Positions 54,616-64,000 of a stretch of 64,000 nt of DNA are shown piece by piece. Origin of the DNA: Dromiciops gliroides. Taxonomy: Eukaryota; Chordata; Mammalia; Microbiotheria; Microbiotheriidae. The stretch's first letter is position 1. Each line of letters opens with the position of its first letter. The notes below the pieces were generated by a model, which was not told the origin of the DNA, did not search any database, and was given only the letters and a program-made list of their open reading frames with translations. The stretch is taken from positions 675,110,314-675,174,313 of the forward strand of contig NC_057862.1 of assembly GCF_019393635.1 (NCBI RefSeq), in the 5' to 3' direction. Both the position numbers and the translations under genes were made by a program.

Positions 54616-55710
54616 GCAGAGCGGGGATGGAGGCCCTGTGCGGGTCCCCCCTCCCCCTCTAGCCTCCCTTCCTGGAAGCGCCTCTACCAGCTGCACATCC
54701 AGGCCCAGCTGGACAGACTGACCTCGGGCCCTGGAGTCCCCCGTCCCTTGGGCGTCCCTGCCCTGGTCGTGGGCAGGGAGTGACAGCCCCAAAGGCTCAG
54801 GCTGCCATGTGGCCCCCGGAGCCTGGGGTGGGAGGCCCCTGAGTGGTACCAAACAGAGCTCCCGGGTCAGAGCTTCTTCCTTCCCTTCTGCAAAGTCCCC
54901 AAGGGTCCCTCCGCCCAGGAAGGATGTTGCAAGTCCCTCTCTGGAGGCATCGGCAACTTCAGCCCGGGAGGTGGGGCCATCCCGGCTGAGCTGTGCTGTG
55001 TCACCAAAGAGGGCGGGGAGGGGGGGTCAGGGTCTTGGGTACAGTGGGGGACCAGCCCTTCCTCCTGAGCCCTGCATCTTTCCTTGTTCTGGACTCAGCC
55101 TCCTCCTCCCTCCGGGTCAGGCAAAAGAGGCATCCCTTGGAACCTGAACCCAGAGCCCGGACATCCTTCCTGCTTCCTGAAGCCCTGGGCACTGTGGACC
55201 ACTCCTCTGCCCTCCACACGCTCTGGGAGGACTTGGCCCTGGCACTCATTTCCAGTTACACCCCCTGCCACGCGTGTCCCTGGGCACCATCCGCCAGAGC
55301 CCTGAGTCATCTTGTCCTGAGCCAGAGGAGGATGTGCCCGGCTTCCTCAGGTTTTCTCCTGGCCCCGGGCCCCCCTCCCCACCACGATGAGGGGGAGCCC
55401 ATCCCATGCGCCCGTCTTTCCCACTCCCACTCGTCAGCCAAGAGCAATAGGACCGGCCAGGGCTTCCGATGGCCGGGACGTCAAGGATAGAGGTCAGGGC
55501 TTAACTCAAGGCTGGGGAAGAGACACAGGCTGCCTGCCTTTAGCCCCCTGCCTTAGCAAGGACCAGCCCTTCTCAGTTCTGGAAAGCAGATGCCACAGGT
55601 CCTTCTGTCACTCAGATCCCCAAGGAAAAAGGGCTGGGGGAGAGAGAGAGATGATGGGGAGAGAAAGCTGGAACATCCCCCCCAATAAACATGCTCTGCT
55701 CTGATGGTCT
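54616..55710 (+). other. SPEF1: SPEF1 3' UTR
   Basis: About 1.1 kb of unique, G+C-moderate sequence between the SPEF1 stop and an AATAAA. No SINE interrupts it. Open frames here are not conserved-looking. I infer 3' UTR from position and from the poly(A) signal. Confidence 0.6.
55684..55689 (+). terminator. SPEF1: SPEF1 polyadenylation signal AATAAA
   Basis: CCCAATAAACATG, followed by a T/G-rich stretch (CTGATGGTCTGCTGAGTG). It is the first AATAAA after the SPEF1 stop codon. Confidence 0.65.
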
Positions 55711-56530
55711 GCTGAGTGACTCTGGGCTCTGCCTCTTGGCCCTGGCTCTGTGGATGCCTGCTCCCCCCACTCTTTGCCTTCTTACTTTGGGCAGTCATCT
55801 TTATGCCCTATGGGACGTGGTGGTTAAAAGGCCGGCCCTGTTAGAATCTGGATGCCTTAACCAGAGTCCCCGCATCCAGGCTGAACTCCAGCCCTGACCC
55901 AGAGCTGACCCCTAGCTAAACCTGCTCAAAGAGGGACCCTAAACTCTGACCAAAGGCTACCCCCGAACCCTGGTCAATGGTAAATCATTCCAACCTTTGC
56001 AAGAGATTATCCCCCTGGCCCTGACCAGAGGCCAGCTCCTGCCCTGATCACTGACTGGCCCCTGAGCCTGGTCATGGGTTGACTTCCAGGATTCCGTGGG
56101 GTTTTGACCTCTCTCAGCATATACTGGTTGCTCAACCTGGCAGCCAAATTCTTCCAGGCCAGCGGGTAGCAGTAAATAGCATTGTGGCATGGGGCTTGGG
56201 GGAAGGGCAGGAGTCAGGAAACCAAATGGGGAAGTGGGGTATCTATGCCCGTAAGTTCCCCATCTCCATTCCTGATGAAAACCATCCCTACTTCTGGCCC
56301 AGTCTTCTTGTAGACATAGGTCTCCTCCAGGCTCTTTCCTGATACGACAGCACTTTATCTACATCAAGTACCTTCTGGCTGAAGGCATCACCTTCAAGCA
56401 TCTGTCTGTCTCCCAGAACTGTCCTGGTTCCAAGTTGCTAATTTCAGAGGCTGCAGAAATAAACACTTCCTCCTATACATTCCCCCACATTTAGCGGCAA
56501 ATGCTCTCTAAATAAATGGGTGTCTGTGTG
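55711..56530. other. No gene seen downstream of SPEF1
   Basis: A loose tandem of CCCTGACC/CTGACCAGAG phrases at 55,860-56,060, otherwise unique. A second AATAAA at about 56,458 could be an alternative SPEF1 end. Confidence 0.4.
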
Positions 56531-56555
56531 GTAAGTCAGTCAACAAGCATTTATT

Positions 56556-56708
56556 TATTTATTTATTTATTTAGGCCGGGCAATGAGGGTTAAGTGACTT
56601 GCCCGGGGTCACACAGGTAGTAAGTTTCAAGTGTCTGATTCTGGATTTGAACTCAGATCCTCCTGAATCCAGGGCCGGTGCTTTATCCACTGCACCACCT
56701 AGCTGCCC
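56556..56708 (-). mobile_element. Marsupial tRNA-derived SINE
   Basis: Antisense copy with (ATTT)n tail. Perfect 16-bp TSD TCAACAAGCATTTATT at 56,540 and 56,709. Confidence 0.96.
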
Positions 56709-57277
56709 TCAACAAGCATTTATTAAACCCTTACCATGTAGCAGGTATTGTGCTAAGCATTAGGTATACAAAGAAATGCACAAACAATCCCTGCTCACAT
56801 TCTAATGAGGGAGACAACATGAAAAGGAACACGTACATACAAGATCTATATGAGGTAAAATGGAGTACTCTTAGGGAAGCGCTAGCATTGAGAGGGACCT
56901 GGAAAGTCAGAGACTAATGCACAACTTACATATCAACAAGGCATTGTTGAAGGATAGAGAAGAGCTAGCCAGGTTCCAAGGTGATTAAGTAGGGTGTTAA
57001 AGCACAGTAATCGCCTCTGATCTTCTTCATGGGCTCCAGAGGAATCCTCATGCTTCCCTACTGAGAGTGACCTCCCACATTAGCAGAGGCTCAACAGTAT
57101 GATTTGAGATTGCGTAATTATATATAGAACAGGACTCCATTCTGATGGAGTCAGTCCAAAAGCATTTTTAGTAAGTACATTCTATATGCCGGGCACCATG
57201 CTAAGCACTGAAAATATAAGTAAAAAACAAAACAAAACAAAACAGGAAAGAAAAGAAAAAGAAAATATAAGCAAAAA

Positions 57278-57437
57278 TGGGGCAGCTAGGTGGTGCAGTG
57301 GATAGAGCACCACCCCTGGAGTCAGGAGGACCTGAGTTCAAATCCGGCCTCAGACACTTAACACCTACTAGCTGTGTGACCCTAGGCAAGTCACTTAACC
57401 CCAATTGCCTCACACACACAAATATATATATATATAT
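57278..57437 (+). mobile_element. Marsupial tRNA-derived SINE with (CA)(TA) tail
   Basis: Sense copy whose A tail is replaced by CACACA and TATATA. TSD ATATAAGCAAAAA at 57,265 and 57,438. Confidence 0.95.
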
Positions 57438-57660
57438 ATATAAGCAAAAAGAAAGACAGTCCTTGTCCTCAGGAAGCTTACATTCTAACGGGAAGATGGC
57501 ACACAAAAGGCAGCTGAGGACCTGGCTGTGTAGAGAAGTAGTCTAGGGAGCCTTGAAGTGAGCACGGTTGGTGTGGGTGCCTCCTCCAAAGAAGGAGCTC
57601 ACCCTTTAGAGGAGGAGGAGAGGCTATAGGGGTGGAGGCATTGTCAGCAAGTGTCACGAT

Positions 57661-57890
57661 CACTTTTGTTGTTCAGTTGTGTCTGACTCTTCTTGACCCC
57701 GTTTGGGGTTTTCTTGGCAAAGATCCACTATTGGCCATTTCCTTCTCCAGCTCATTTGACAGATGAGGAAACTGAGGCAAACAGGGTTCAGTGACTTGCC
57801 CAGGGTCACACAGCTAGCAAGTGTCTGAGGCTGGATTTGAACTCCAGACCCGGTACTCTAATCACTGAGCTACCCAGATGACCTAAAGTC
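57661..57890 (-). mobile_element. RTE-tailed SINE, antisense
   Basis: TTGTTGTTCAGTTGTGTCTG, GACCCCGTTTGGGGTTTTCT and CATTTCCTTCTCCAGC, then the reversed head. Confidence 0.9.
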
Positions 57891-57899
57891 ATATAGCTA

Positions 57900-58430
57900 G
57901 CAAGGAAAGAAGGTGGTCTCGAGCCCAGGGTTTGTAATTCCAAGTTCAGTGATCTTCCCACCATATAATTCTGCCCTCGAAATCCTCCAACGACTAGTAT
58001 TCTCTTCTTGGTGCTTGAAGCCCACCTCCGATTTGGGCCCTGCTTTTTACTTCTCCAGCCTTGTTTCCCACAGCATTAGGGTTAGGGTTTCTTGTCCCCC
58101 AGGCAGGGTCTTCCCTGTCCCTGCACGAGCGGTTGTTTTGCTCCACCTCTGTTTTGTCCCTCCTCCTTTGCCCTGGTTTAGAAGGTCTCCTTCCTCCTCC
58201 TCGGCCCATCAAAGTCTACCCATTCTTCATGGTACTCTCTAGGTCTATTGCCTCCAGGAAGCCTTCCAGGAAGGATGTGGCACACCCTGGGGGGCACTGT
58301 TTTATTTCGTCTTGAATCATCCTCTGCTTTGTTTCATCCCCTCCTGTTTCATGTGGAGCTTTAGCAAGCCAGGGTCCCTGTCTTCTTTGCTGTGTCCCTC
58401 AGCGTAACATTGGCATCCAGTCTTGAAGGA
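57900..58430 (+). mobile_element. L2-like 3' remnant, sense (weak)
   Basis: GCTTGAAGCCCACCTCCGAT and CTCCAGGAAGCCTTCCAGGA recall L2 3' sequence; much decayed. Confidence 0.4.
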
Positions 58431-58504
58431 ATCAATGAAAGGAGAAAAAAGGCACTTATTAAGCACTTATTGTTTGCTAAGTTTAGCTAGGGATACAAAT
58501 ACGA

Positions 58505-58735
58505 AAGAAAAGCCAGGCAGCCAGGTGGCATGGTGGATAGGGTACTGGGCCTGGAGTCAGGAAGGTCTGAATCCAAATTTGGCCTCAATTACTACCAGTG
58601 TCACCTCAGGCAAATCACTTAACTGCTGCCTGCCTCAGTTTCCTCAACTGTAAAATGCAGATAACAAATCACCTACTTCCCCAGGTTGTTGTGAGGGTCA
58701 AATGAGATAATATATGTCATGTGCACTAAGGTGCT
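58505..58735 (+). mobile_element. MAR1-type CORE-SINE
   Basis: Head AGCCAGGTGGCATGGTGGAT, then CTCAACTGTAAAATGCAGAT and GAGGGTCAAATGAGATAATA. Confidence 0.88.
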
Positions 58736-58744
58736 TATGCTATT

Positions 58745-59045
58745 GTCCTCTGCTCTTGAAGAGAACCAAAATGACATCACTATGTTGGGGTCAAGGTACG
58801 GGTGTATCCGACTGTGGCTGATCAGACCAATAGGAGATTAGAAAGCTCTACCCCACTGTGTATGTTTCCCATTCAAACAATGTGGCCAGCCCATCGGACC
58901 TGGGCTCTGGGCAGTTGCTTGGTTGTTATCTTCATTCTTGAAGATCAACAAAATGATATCACTATGTTAGAATCAAGTTACACTGTGTCCAATTGGCTGA
59001 CCAGACCAATATGAGCTCAGAATGCTCTACCACAGGTTGGTCACA
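58745..59045 (-). repeat. Tandem duplication in RTE 3' region
   Basis: ACATCACTATGTTGGGGTCA at 58,772 and ATATCACTATGTTAGAATCA at 58,954 begin two copies of about 110-180 bases. Confidence 0.75.
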
Positions 59046-59053
59046 ATCCATGT

Positions 59054-59207
59054 GGGGGCAGCTAGGTGGCGCAGTGGATAGAGCACCGCCCCTGGATTCA
59101 GGAGGACCTGAGTTCAAATCCAGCCTCAGACACTTAACACTTACTAGCTGTGTGACCCTGGGCAAGTCACTTAACCCCAATTGCTTCACAAAAAAAACCC
59201 CACAAAT
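59054..59207 (+). mobile_element. Marsupial tRNA-derived SINE in RTE
   Basis: Full-length sense copy. TSD AATCCATGT at 59,045 and 59,208. Confidence 0.95.
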
Positions 59208-60174
59208 AATCCATGTTGGATTCTTTAAATTTGCACCTCTTGCATTTCCTTTGAGTTACTGCAATTCTGCTTTGCTCATAGAGCACAGCACTTTCTCTGA
59301 TGAGGACACACCATGCTGGGCAGTCCTGTGCCAGCATCTCCCATGTCGTGCAATCAACTCCAAAGTTCTTAAGAGAGACCTCGAGAGTGTCCTTCTATTG
59401 CTTTTTCTGACCACCACGTGAGCTGTCGCCTTTTGTAAGTTCTCCATAAAATAGTCTTTTAGGCAAGTGCAAGTTTGGCATTTGAACAATGTGGCCAGCC
59501 CATTGGAGTGCTCTCTGTAGTGGAGTTTGAATGCTTGGCATAGGATTGAGCTCAAGAGAGGACCTCAGTGTCTGGTATCTTGTCATGCCAGGTGATCTTC
59601 AGAATTTTTCTATGACAATTCAAATAGAAGTGATTTAGTTTCCTGGCATGATGCTGGTATCCTGTCCAGGTTTCAGAGGGGCACGACAATGAAGACAGCA
59701 CAATGGCTCTGCAGACCTTCAGTTTGGTAGTCAGTCTAATACTGATACCTCTCCTCTCCCACATTTTCCTTCAGAGCCTCCCAAACACTGAGTTAGCTTT
59801 GGTAATGCATATTTATTAATGTGTGCGTCCCTGGAAAGTATACTGTCAAAGTAAGTGAACTTTATTCACAATATTTAAAACCTCTCCTTTTGCTGTAACC
59901 AATAGTTCCATATATGGACGGTGTGGTGCTGACTGGTGGAGCATCTGTGTTTTCTTGGTGTTAATTGTTAGCCCAAAATTAGCATAAGCCACAAAGAATT
60001 GATCTATACTTTGTTGCATCTCAGCTTCAGAGGCTGCATTGAGTGCACAATCATCTGCAAACAAAAAAGCCAGGCACTAATTCTCCCTCCACTTTACTCT
60101 TGGCTTGTAGCCTTTTCTTTTTTCTTTTCTTTTCTTTACTTTTCCTTTCTTTCCTTTTTTAAATTTTTTATTTT

Positions 60175-60226
60175 TTTTAGTGAGTCAGTTGAGGTTAAGT
60201 GACTTGCCCAGTTACCTAGCTGCCCC
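60175..60226 (-). mobile_element. Marsupial tRNA-derived SINE, mostly deleted
   Basis: Only TTAGTGAGTCAGTTGAGGTT, AAGTGACTTGCCCAG and TACCTAGCTGCCCC remain. Confidence 0.85.
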
Positions 60227-60998
60227 TCTTTCCCTTTTTTACAAAGGGTTTTACATGTTTTATTTGATCATCTCAATAATTATGGAAGTAGGGGGATGGA
60301 ACCAAGATGGTGGAGAGAAGCCAGTGAGTTGCCTGAGCTCTCCTTCTGTTCCCTCAAAAAGAACATTAAATGAAGCCTCTGGATAGATTCTGAAACTACA
60401 GAACCTGCAAAGAGAGAGATACAGTCTTCCAACCAGAGATAATTTAGAAGACTTCAGGAAAAGTTGGTCTTACTCGGGCAAATGGGAGGCGCAGTGCAGC
60501 GCAGCGCAGCGCAGAGGGGGTCAAGGCAAGTCAGCAGGAAGCTGTGGGCCACAGCCGAGCAACTGAAGCCCCTGGATCCTGGCTCAGCAAGCTGGTGGTG
60601 CAGCAGGACAGTGGTGAAACCCACCTGCACCAGCCGAGAGGGCAGGTTGTCAGCTAGAGGGCCACCCACAGGACAGGTGTGACCAGGCCTGACCATTCAA
60701 CCCAGCGTGCTGGGAATAAGCCCAGGGTGGTGAGAAATCCACAAGCCATAGAGGCCTCAGTGTAGAAAGCCAGTGACACAGCCCCTATACCCCAGCACAA
60801 GAAGCTTGAAACAGGGACCCTGGTGCCCCCAGAGCAGACCTCAACTTTAAAAAAAAATAAGCTGCAATATGAGTAAGAAACAAAAAAGAGCTCTCACCAT
60901 TGAGAGCTTCTGTATTGACAGGGAAGAGGCAAACACAAACTCAGATGAGGACAACACTCCCAAATTGCCTACATGTGAAGCCTCAAGAGGGAAGATGA

Positions 60999-61151
60999 GT
61001 GGATAGAGCACCGGCCCTGGAGTCAGGAGGACCTGAGTTCAGGTCCGCCCTCAGACACTTAACACTTACTAGCTGTGTGACCCTGGGCGAGTCACTTAGC
61101 CCCAATTGCCTCACTAAAAAAAAAAAAAAAAAAAAAAACCAAAAAAAAAAA
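60999..61151 (+). mobile_element. Marsupial tRNA-derived SINE, 5'-truncated, in LINE-1
   Basis: Starts GTGGATAGAGCACCGGCC; long A tail. Perfect TSD AAGAGGGAAGATGA at 60,985 and 61,152. Confidence 0.96.
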
Positions 61152-61228
61152 AAGAGGGAAGATGAATTGGTCTCAAGAACAAAAAGCCTTCTTGGAAGAG
61201 CCCAAAAAAGGATTTTAAAAATCAATTG

Positions 61229-61395
61229 GGGGGGGCGGCTAGGTGGCGCAGTGGATAAAGCACCGGCCCTGGATTCAGGAGTACCTGAGTTCAAATTCGG
61301 TCTCAGACACTTGACACTTACTAGCTGTGTGACCCTGGGCAAGTCACTTAACCCCCATTGCCCCACAAAAAACCAACCAAACAAACAAACAAACA
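61229..61395 (+). mobile_element. Marsupial tRNA-derived SINE in LINE-1
   Basis: Full-length sense copy with AAAC tail. TSD AAAAATCAATTG at 61,217 and 61,396. Confidence 0.96.
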
Positions 61396-61982
61396 AAAAA
61401 TCAATTGAGAGAAACAGGGAGAGAATTAAAAGCAACACAAGAAAATTATGAAAAAAGAATCAGCAACTTGGAAAAGGAAGCACAAAGATTGACTGAAGAA
61501 AACAACGCCTTAAAAATTAAAATTGGACAGTTGGAAAATAATGACTCGATGCGACACCAGGAATCAGTCAAGCAGAATCAAAAGAATAATTATGGAGGTA
61601 GGTGCTATCATCTCGATTTTACAGATGAGGACATGAAGCTAACTTGTAGCCTTTTCAAGTTAAATAACTGACCATCAGTGCAGTAGCTGACCTTGATGCC
61701 TTGTTTGTTCTAACTGAAGGCGTCTGACAGCATTGCTGAAGACACCATGCTAAAAAGCATGGGAACAAGCACACGGACTTGTTTCAGTCCACCGGTGACC
61801 AGGAAAGATCAGGAATATCATCCATTATCCAGAACTGTGGCAGGCGTGTCATACTGATGAACTTCTCTGGGCAGCTGCATTTTGACATCATTTCCCATAA
61901 GTTCTCATGACTGACAGTATGGAAGGCCTTGGTCAGACCTACAAACATTGGATACAGACCTCTCCTGCTCCTGGCATTTCTT

Positions 61983-62151
61983 GTTTGTTTGTTTTTGTTT
62001 TGTTTTTGTTTTTGCAGGGCAATGAGGGTTAAGTGACTTGCTCAGGGTCACACAGCTAGTTAAGTGTCAAGGGTCTGAGGCTGGATTTGAACTCAGGTCC
62101 TCCTGAATCCAAGGCCAGTGCTTTATCCATTGCGCCACCTAGCTGCCCCTA
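61983..62151 (-). mobile_element. Marsupial tRNA-derived SINE in RTE
   Basis: Antisense copy. TSD CTCCTGGCATTTCTT / CTCCTGGAATTTCTT, 14 of 15. Confidence 0.95.
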
Positions 62152-62402
62152 CTCCTGGAATTTCTTCTGCACTTATCAGGCAGAAAACACCATATCCACC
62201 ATTCTTGGCCCTTTCTGAAGCCACACTGACTATCAGGTAGATGACCATCGTCCAGGTGAAAGATCAGCCTATTAAGAACTCTGGCAAGAATCTTGCTGGC
62301 AATAATGATTGTCACAGGATAATAGATTTCCTTTACCTTTAGAGATGGACAATGGAGGCATCCTTATGTGATGAGTAAAACTAAATGTGGTCATCTATTT
62401 CT

Positions 62403-62560
62403 TTCTTTCTTTCTTTTTTTTTTTGGTGAGGCAATTGGGGTTAAATGACTTGCCCAGGGTCACACAGCTAGTAAGTGTCAAGTGTCTGAGGTCAGATTTG
62501 AACTCAGGTCCTCCTGAATCCAGGGCTAGTGCTTTATCCACTGCGCCACCTAGCTGCCCC
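62403..62560 (-). mobile_element. Marsupial tRNA-derived SINE
   Basis: Full-length antisense copy. Perfect 17-bp TSD TGTGGTCATCTATTTCT at 62,386 and 62,561. Confidence 0.96.
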
Positions 62561-62579
62561 TGTGGTCATCTATTTCTGT

Positions 62580-63044
62580 CCCAAGTGTAGGGAAACTTAG
62601 CTGGGGCTTCTAATATAGTTGTTACTTATAAATTAGAAGCTTTAGCACCAGTTTTAGGGCATTAAGCATTTATTAAAGTATATTAGATATTAGTAAAGAG
62701 AGTGCACATGGCTCTGAAAGATAGGAAAGCGTAGCTAGAATCTAGGGAAGAGAGAGAGAGAAAAAAGGTACCTTCACCTACTAGTCTTAGGCCAAAAAAA
62801 GAAAGTCCCTGTCCCTGTCAGAGTGGAAGCTACCTGTGGGTCCAGAAGAGAGGCGGTGCCTACATACTGCTCCAAGCTAATTGGCCAGCATCACCCAAAT
62901 CCATTGGTTCACTGGAATTGAGGGCAGTCCATGAGTAGAACATGCTGAAGTCAAGAGTTCAGATCCTCTGGTGGGAACAAAGCTTTCAAGGTAGGTGTGG
63001 TTTTGAGTGAGGTAACTTCCTGACCTTAAGAAAGGTCAGCCAGG
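62580..63044. other. No gene seen; insertion of unknown kind between RTE pieces
   Basis: Low-copy-looking sequence separating RTE segments; no family recognised. Confidence 0.4.
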
Positions 63045-63193
63045 GGGCAGCTAGGTGGCGCAGTGGATAGAGCACTGGCCCTGGAGTCAGGAGGAACTGA
63101 GTTCAAATCCAGCCTCAGACACTTAACACTTACTAGCTGTATGACCCTGGGCAAGTCACTTAACCCCCATTGCCCTACCAAAAAAAAAAAAAG
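63045..63193 (+). mobile_element. Marsupial tRNA-derived SINE
   Basis: Full-length sense copy. Perfect 15-bp TSD GAAAGGTCAGCCAGG at 63,030 and 63,194. Confidence 0.96.
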
Positions 63194-63253
63194 GAAAGGT
63201 CAGCCAGGATCTCTCAGCAGGGGGACCCCTGGAAGTCCCCAAACCCCTATTAT

Positions 63254-63400
63254 TTTTTTTTGAGGGGCAGTGAGGGTTAAGTGTCTTGCCCGGGGTCACA
63301 CAGCTAGTAAGTGTCAAGTGTCTGAGACTGGATTTGAACTCAGGTCCTCCTGAATCCAGGGCCAGTGTTTTATCCACTATGCCACCTAGCTGCCCCCTCA
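63254..63400 (-). mobile_element. Marsupial tRNA-derived SINE
   Basis: Antisense, 60 bases from the preceding sense copy. TSD AACCCCTATTATT / AACTCCTATTATT, 12 of 13. Confidence 0.95.
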
Positions 63401-63870
63401 AACTCCTATTATTAATAATTTTATCACACTTGAATACCTGGGGTATAACCTCCTTTTGCCATATAACCCAGAAAATTTCAGTCAGCTTTTGTATGAGCAG
63501 TGGATCCCCCACCTTGTAAATCTCAGCTGGAAGAAAATCAGCACCAGTTACTTTGCCACAGCAGAAGAGCCTAATTGCATTCAAAGCCTCTTCTTCAGGT
63601 TTTTAGAAATTTGGCTAGAGAGCAATGGACTTCAACCTGAAGTAAACGGTCAATGACTTCAGCATTGATTGATGATGGTTCATTGAGAACACTACAGAAG
63701 TATTCAGTTTATCTCAAGTTCTTATCATTAATCAGTGTGGCTCCATCAGCACTGAGTTGAGATGCACCATATGTTTTTGGACCATAAATAGCCTTCAGGA
63801 CATCATAAAAGCACTCTGGATAGTCAGTATTAGTGTAAAACTGAATTTCATCTGCCTTCTTTTTCTTTTT

Positions 63871-64000
63871 TTTTTTTTAAGTGAGGCAATTGGGGTTAAG
63901 TGACTTGCCCAGGGTCACACAGCTAGTAAGTGTTAAGTGTCTGAGGCCAGATTTGAACTCAGGTCCTCCTGAATCCAAGGCCAGTGCTTTATCCACTGTG
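63871..64000 (-). mobile_element. Marsupial tRNA-derived SINE, cut by window end
   Basis: Antisense copy in the RTE remnant, T-run at 63,867-63,879; its 5' end lies outside the window. Confidence 0.95.

Larger units (their letters stand above)
56535..57660 (-). mobile_element. L2 LINE remnants, antisense, with SINEs
   Basis: GTAGCAGGTATTGTGCTAAG, then ACATTCTAATGAGGGAGACA; a second start at about 57,150 (GCCGGGCACCATGCTAAGCA). Confidence 0.6.
60295..61583 (+). mobile_element. LINE-1 head (5' UTR and start of ORF1), no 3' end
   Basis: Starts GGATGGAACCAAGATGGTGG. From 61,405 it reads a coiled-coil ORF1 start (YEKRISNLEKEAQRLTEENN). It stops abruptly after about 1.3 kb without a tail. Flanks AATAATTATGGAAGTAGG and AATAATTATGGAGGTAGG match at 17 of 18 bases. 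Two SINEs lie inside. Confidence 0.75.
60118..61642 (-). mobile_element. Composite insertion in RTE flanked by a 14-bp TSD
   Basis: Perfect CTTGTAGCCTTTTC at 60,104 and 61,643. Inside, antisense: a long C/T tail, a deleted SINE (60,175-60,226) and a MAR1/MIR core (ATTTTACAGATGAGGAC at 61,616). A LINE-1 head splits the core. Confidence 0.8.
58740..63870 (-). mobile_element. RTE-clade LINE remnant, antisense, heavily interrupted
   Basis: On the minus strand, from right to left: GADFLPAEIYKVGDPLLIQK (63.5 kb), RT text through 62.3-61.7 kb, FADDCALNAASEAEMQ and FGLTINTKKTQMLHQ (59.85-60.06 kb), WERRGISIRLTTKLKV and KILKITWHDKIPDTEVL (59.55-59.76 kb), then LPKRLFYGEL (59.4 kb). These are RT and C-terminal motifs of an RTE-like LINE. 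Stops and frame changes show it is dead. The 5' part may continue past the window. Confidence 0.75.

Noticed and set aside
53668-54852. 394-aa minus-strand frame rich in PTHPPIYPS repeats
   Set aside because: It is the antisense of the SPEF1 intron 6 minisatellite and overlaps SPEF1 exon 7; the repeat lacks stops by composition.
58076-58092. Interstitial telomere repeat (TTAGGGTTAGGG)
   Set aside because: Only two units; expected by chance in 64 kb.
61405-61671. 88-aa coiled-coil protein
   Set aside because: It is the start of LINE-1 ORF1 inside a nested LINE-1 fragment, not a host gene.
1-64000. Retroviral or other LTR elements
   Set aside because: No LTR pairs, primer-binding sites or gag/pol/env text recognised; the RT fragments found belong to L2 and RTE LINEs.

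Overview
The window reads as nuclear DNA of a marsupial. Its most frequent repeat, about 40 copies, is a tRNA-derived SINE (head GGGGCAGCTAGGTGGCGCAG, A-rich tail). Around these lie CORE-SINEs of the MIR/MAR1 type, a second tRNA-derived SINE whose tail looks RTE-like, LINE-1 3' ends, and old L2, CR1/L3 and RTE LINE remains. This mix is typical of marsupials. I cannot name the species. Many SINE copies keep perfect 12-18 bp target-site duplications (TSDs), so the family was active recently. I recognised no retroviral or LTR element.

Layout. 1-33.2 kb: no recognisable host gene; a mosaic of L2 (mostly antisense), LINE-1 3' ends, CR1/L3, SINEs and microsatellites. 33.2-37.3 kb: CENPB, a single-exon gene on + with a CpG-rich 5' region and a clear poly(A) signal. 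37.3-44.5 kb: intergenic DNA with SINEs, MIR pieces and an unnamed two-copy repeat. 44.6-55.7 kb: SPEF1 on +, rebuilt here as seven coding exons encoding 226 aa. Its compact promoter carries CCAAT, ZNF143-like, RFX X-box and forkhead motifs. Its introns hold three large simple or minisatellite arrays. 55.7-64 kb: L2 and SINE debris, then an antisense RTE LINE broken up by several layers of later insertions and running to the window edge.

The two genes are neighbours on the same strand in human 20p13 as well (CENPB, then SPEF1), so the block is conserved synteny. They are functionally unrelated: CENPB is a centromere protein domesticated from a pogo-type transposase; SPEF1 (CLAMP) is a microtubule-bundling protein of cilia and flagella. 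The human flanking genes CDC25B and ADISSP/C20orf27 were not recognised here.

No new multi-gene system was found. The observations most worth checking are the X-box/forkhead pair at SPEF1, two fold-back inverted duplications inside old LINE copies (19.14-19.21 kb and 26.06-26.21 kb), the layered insertions at 58.7-64 kb including a LINE-1 head without a tail, the unnamed repeat at 37.9 and 40.9 kb, and the large alternating purine-pyrimidine array beside SPEF1 exon 3.
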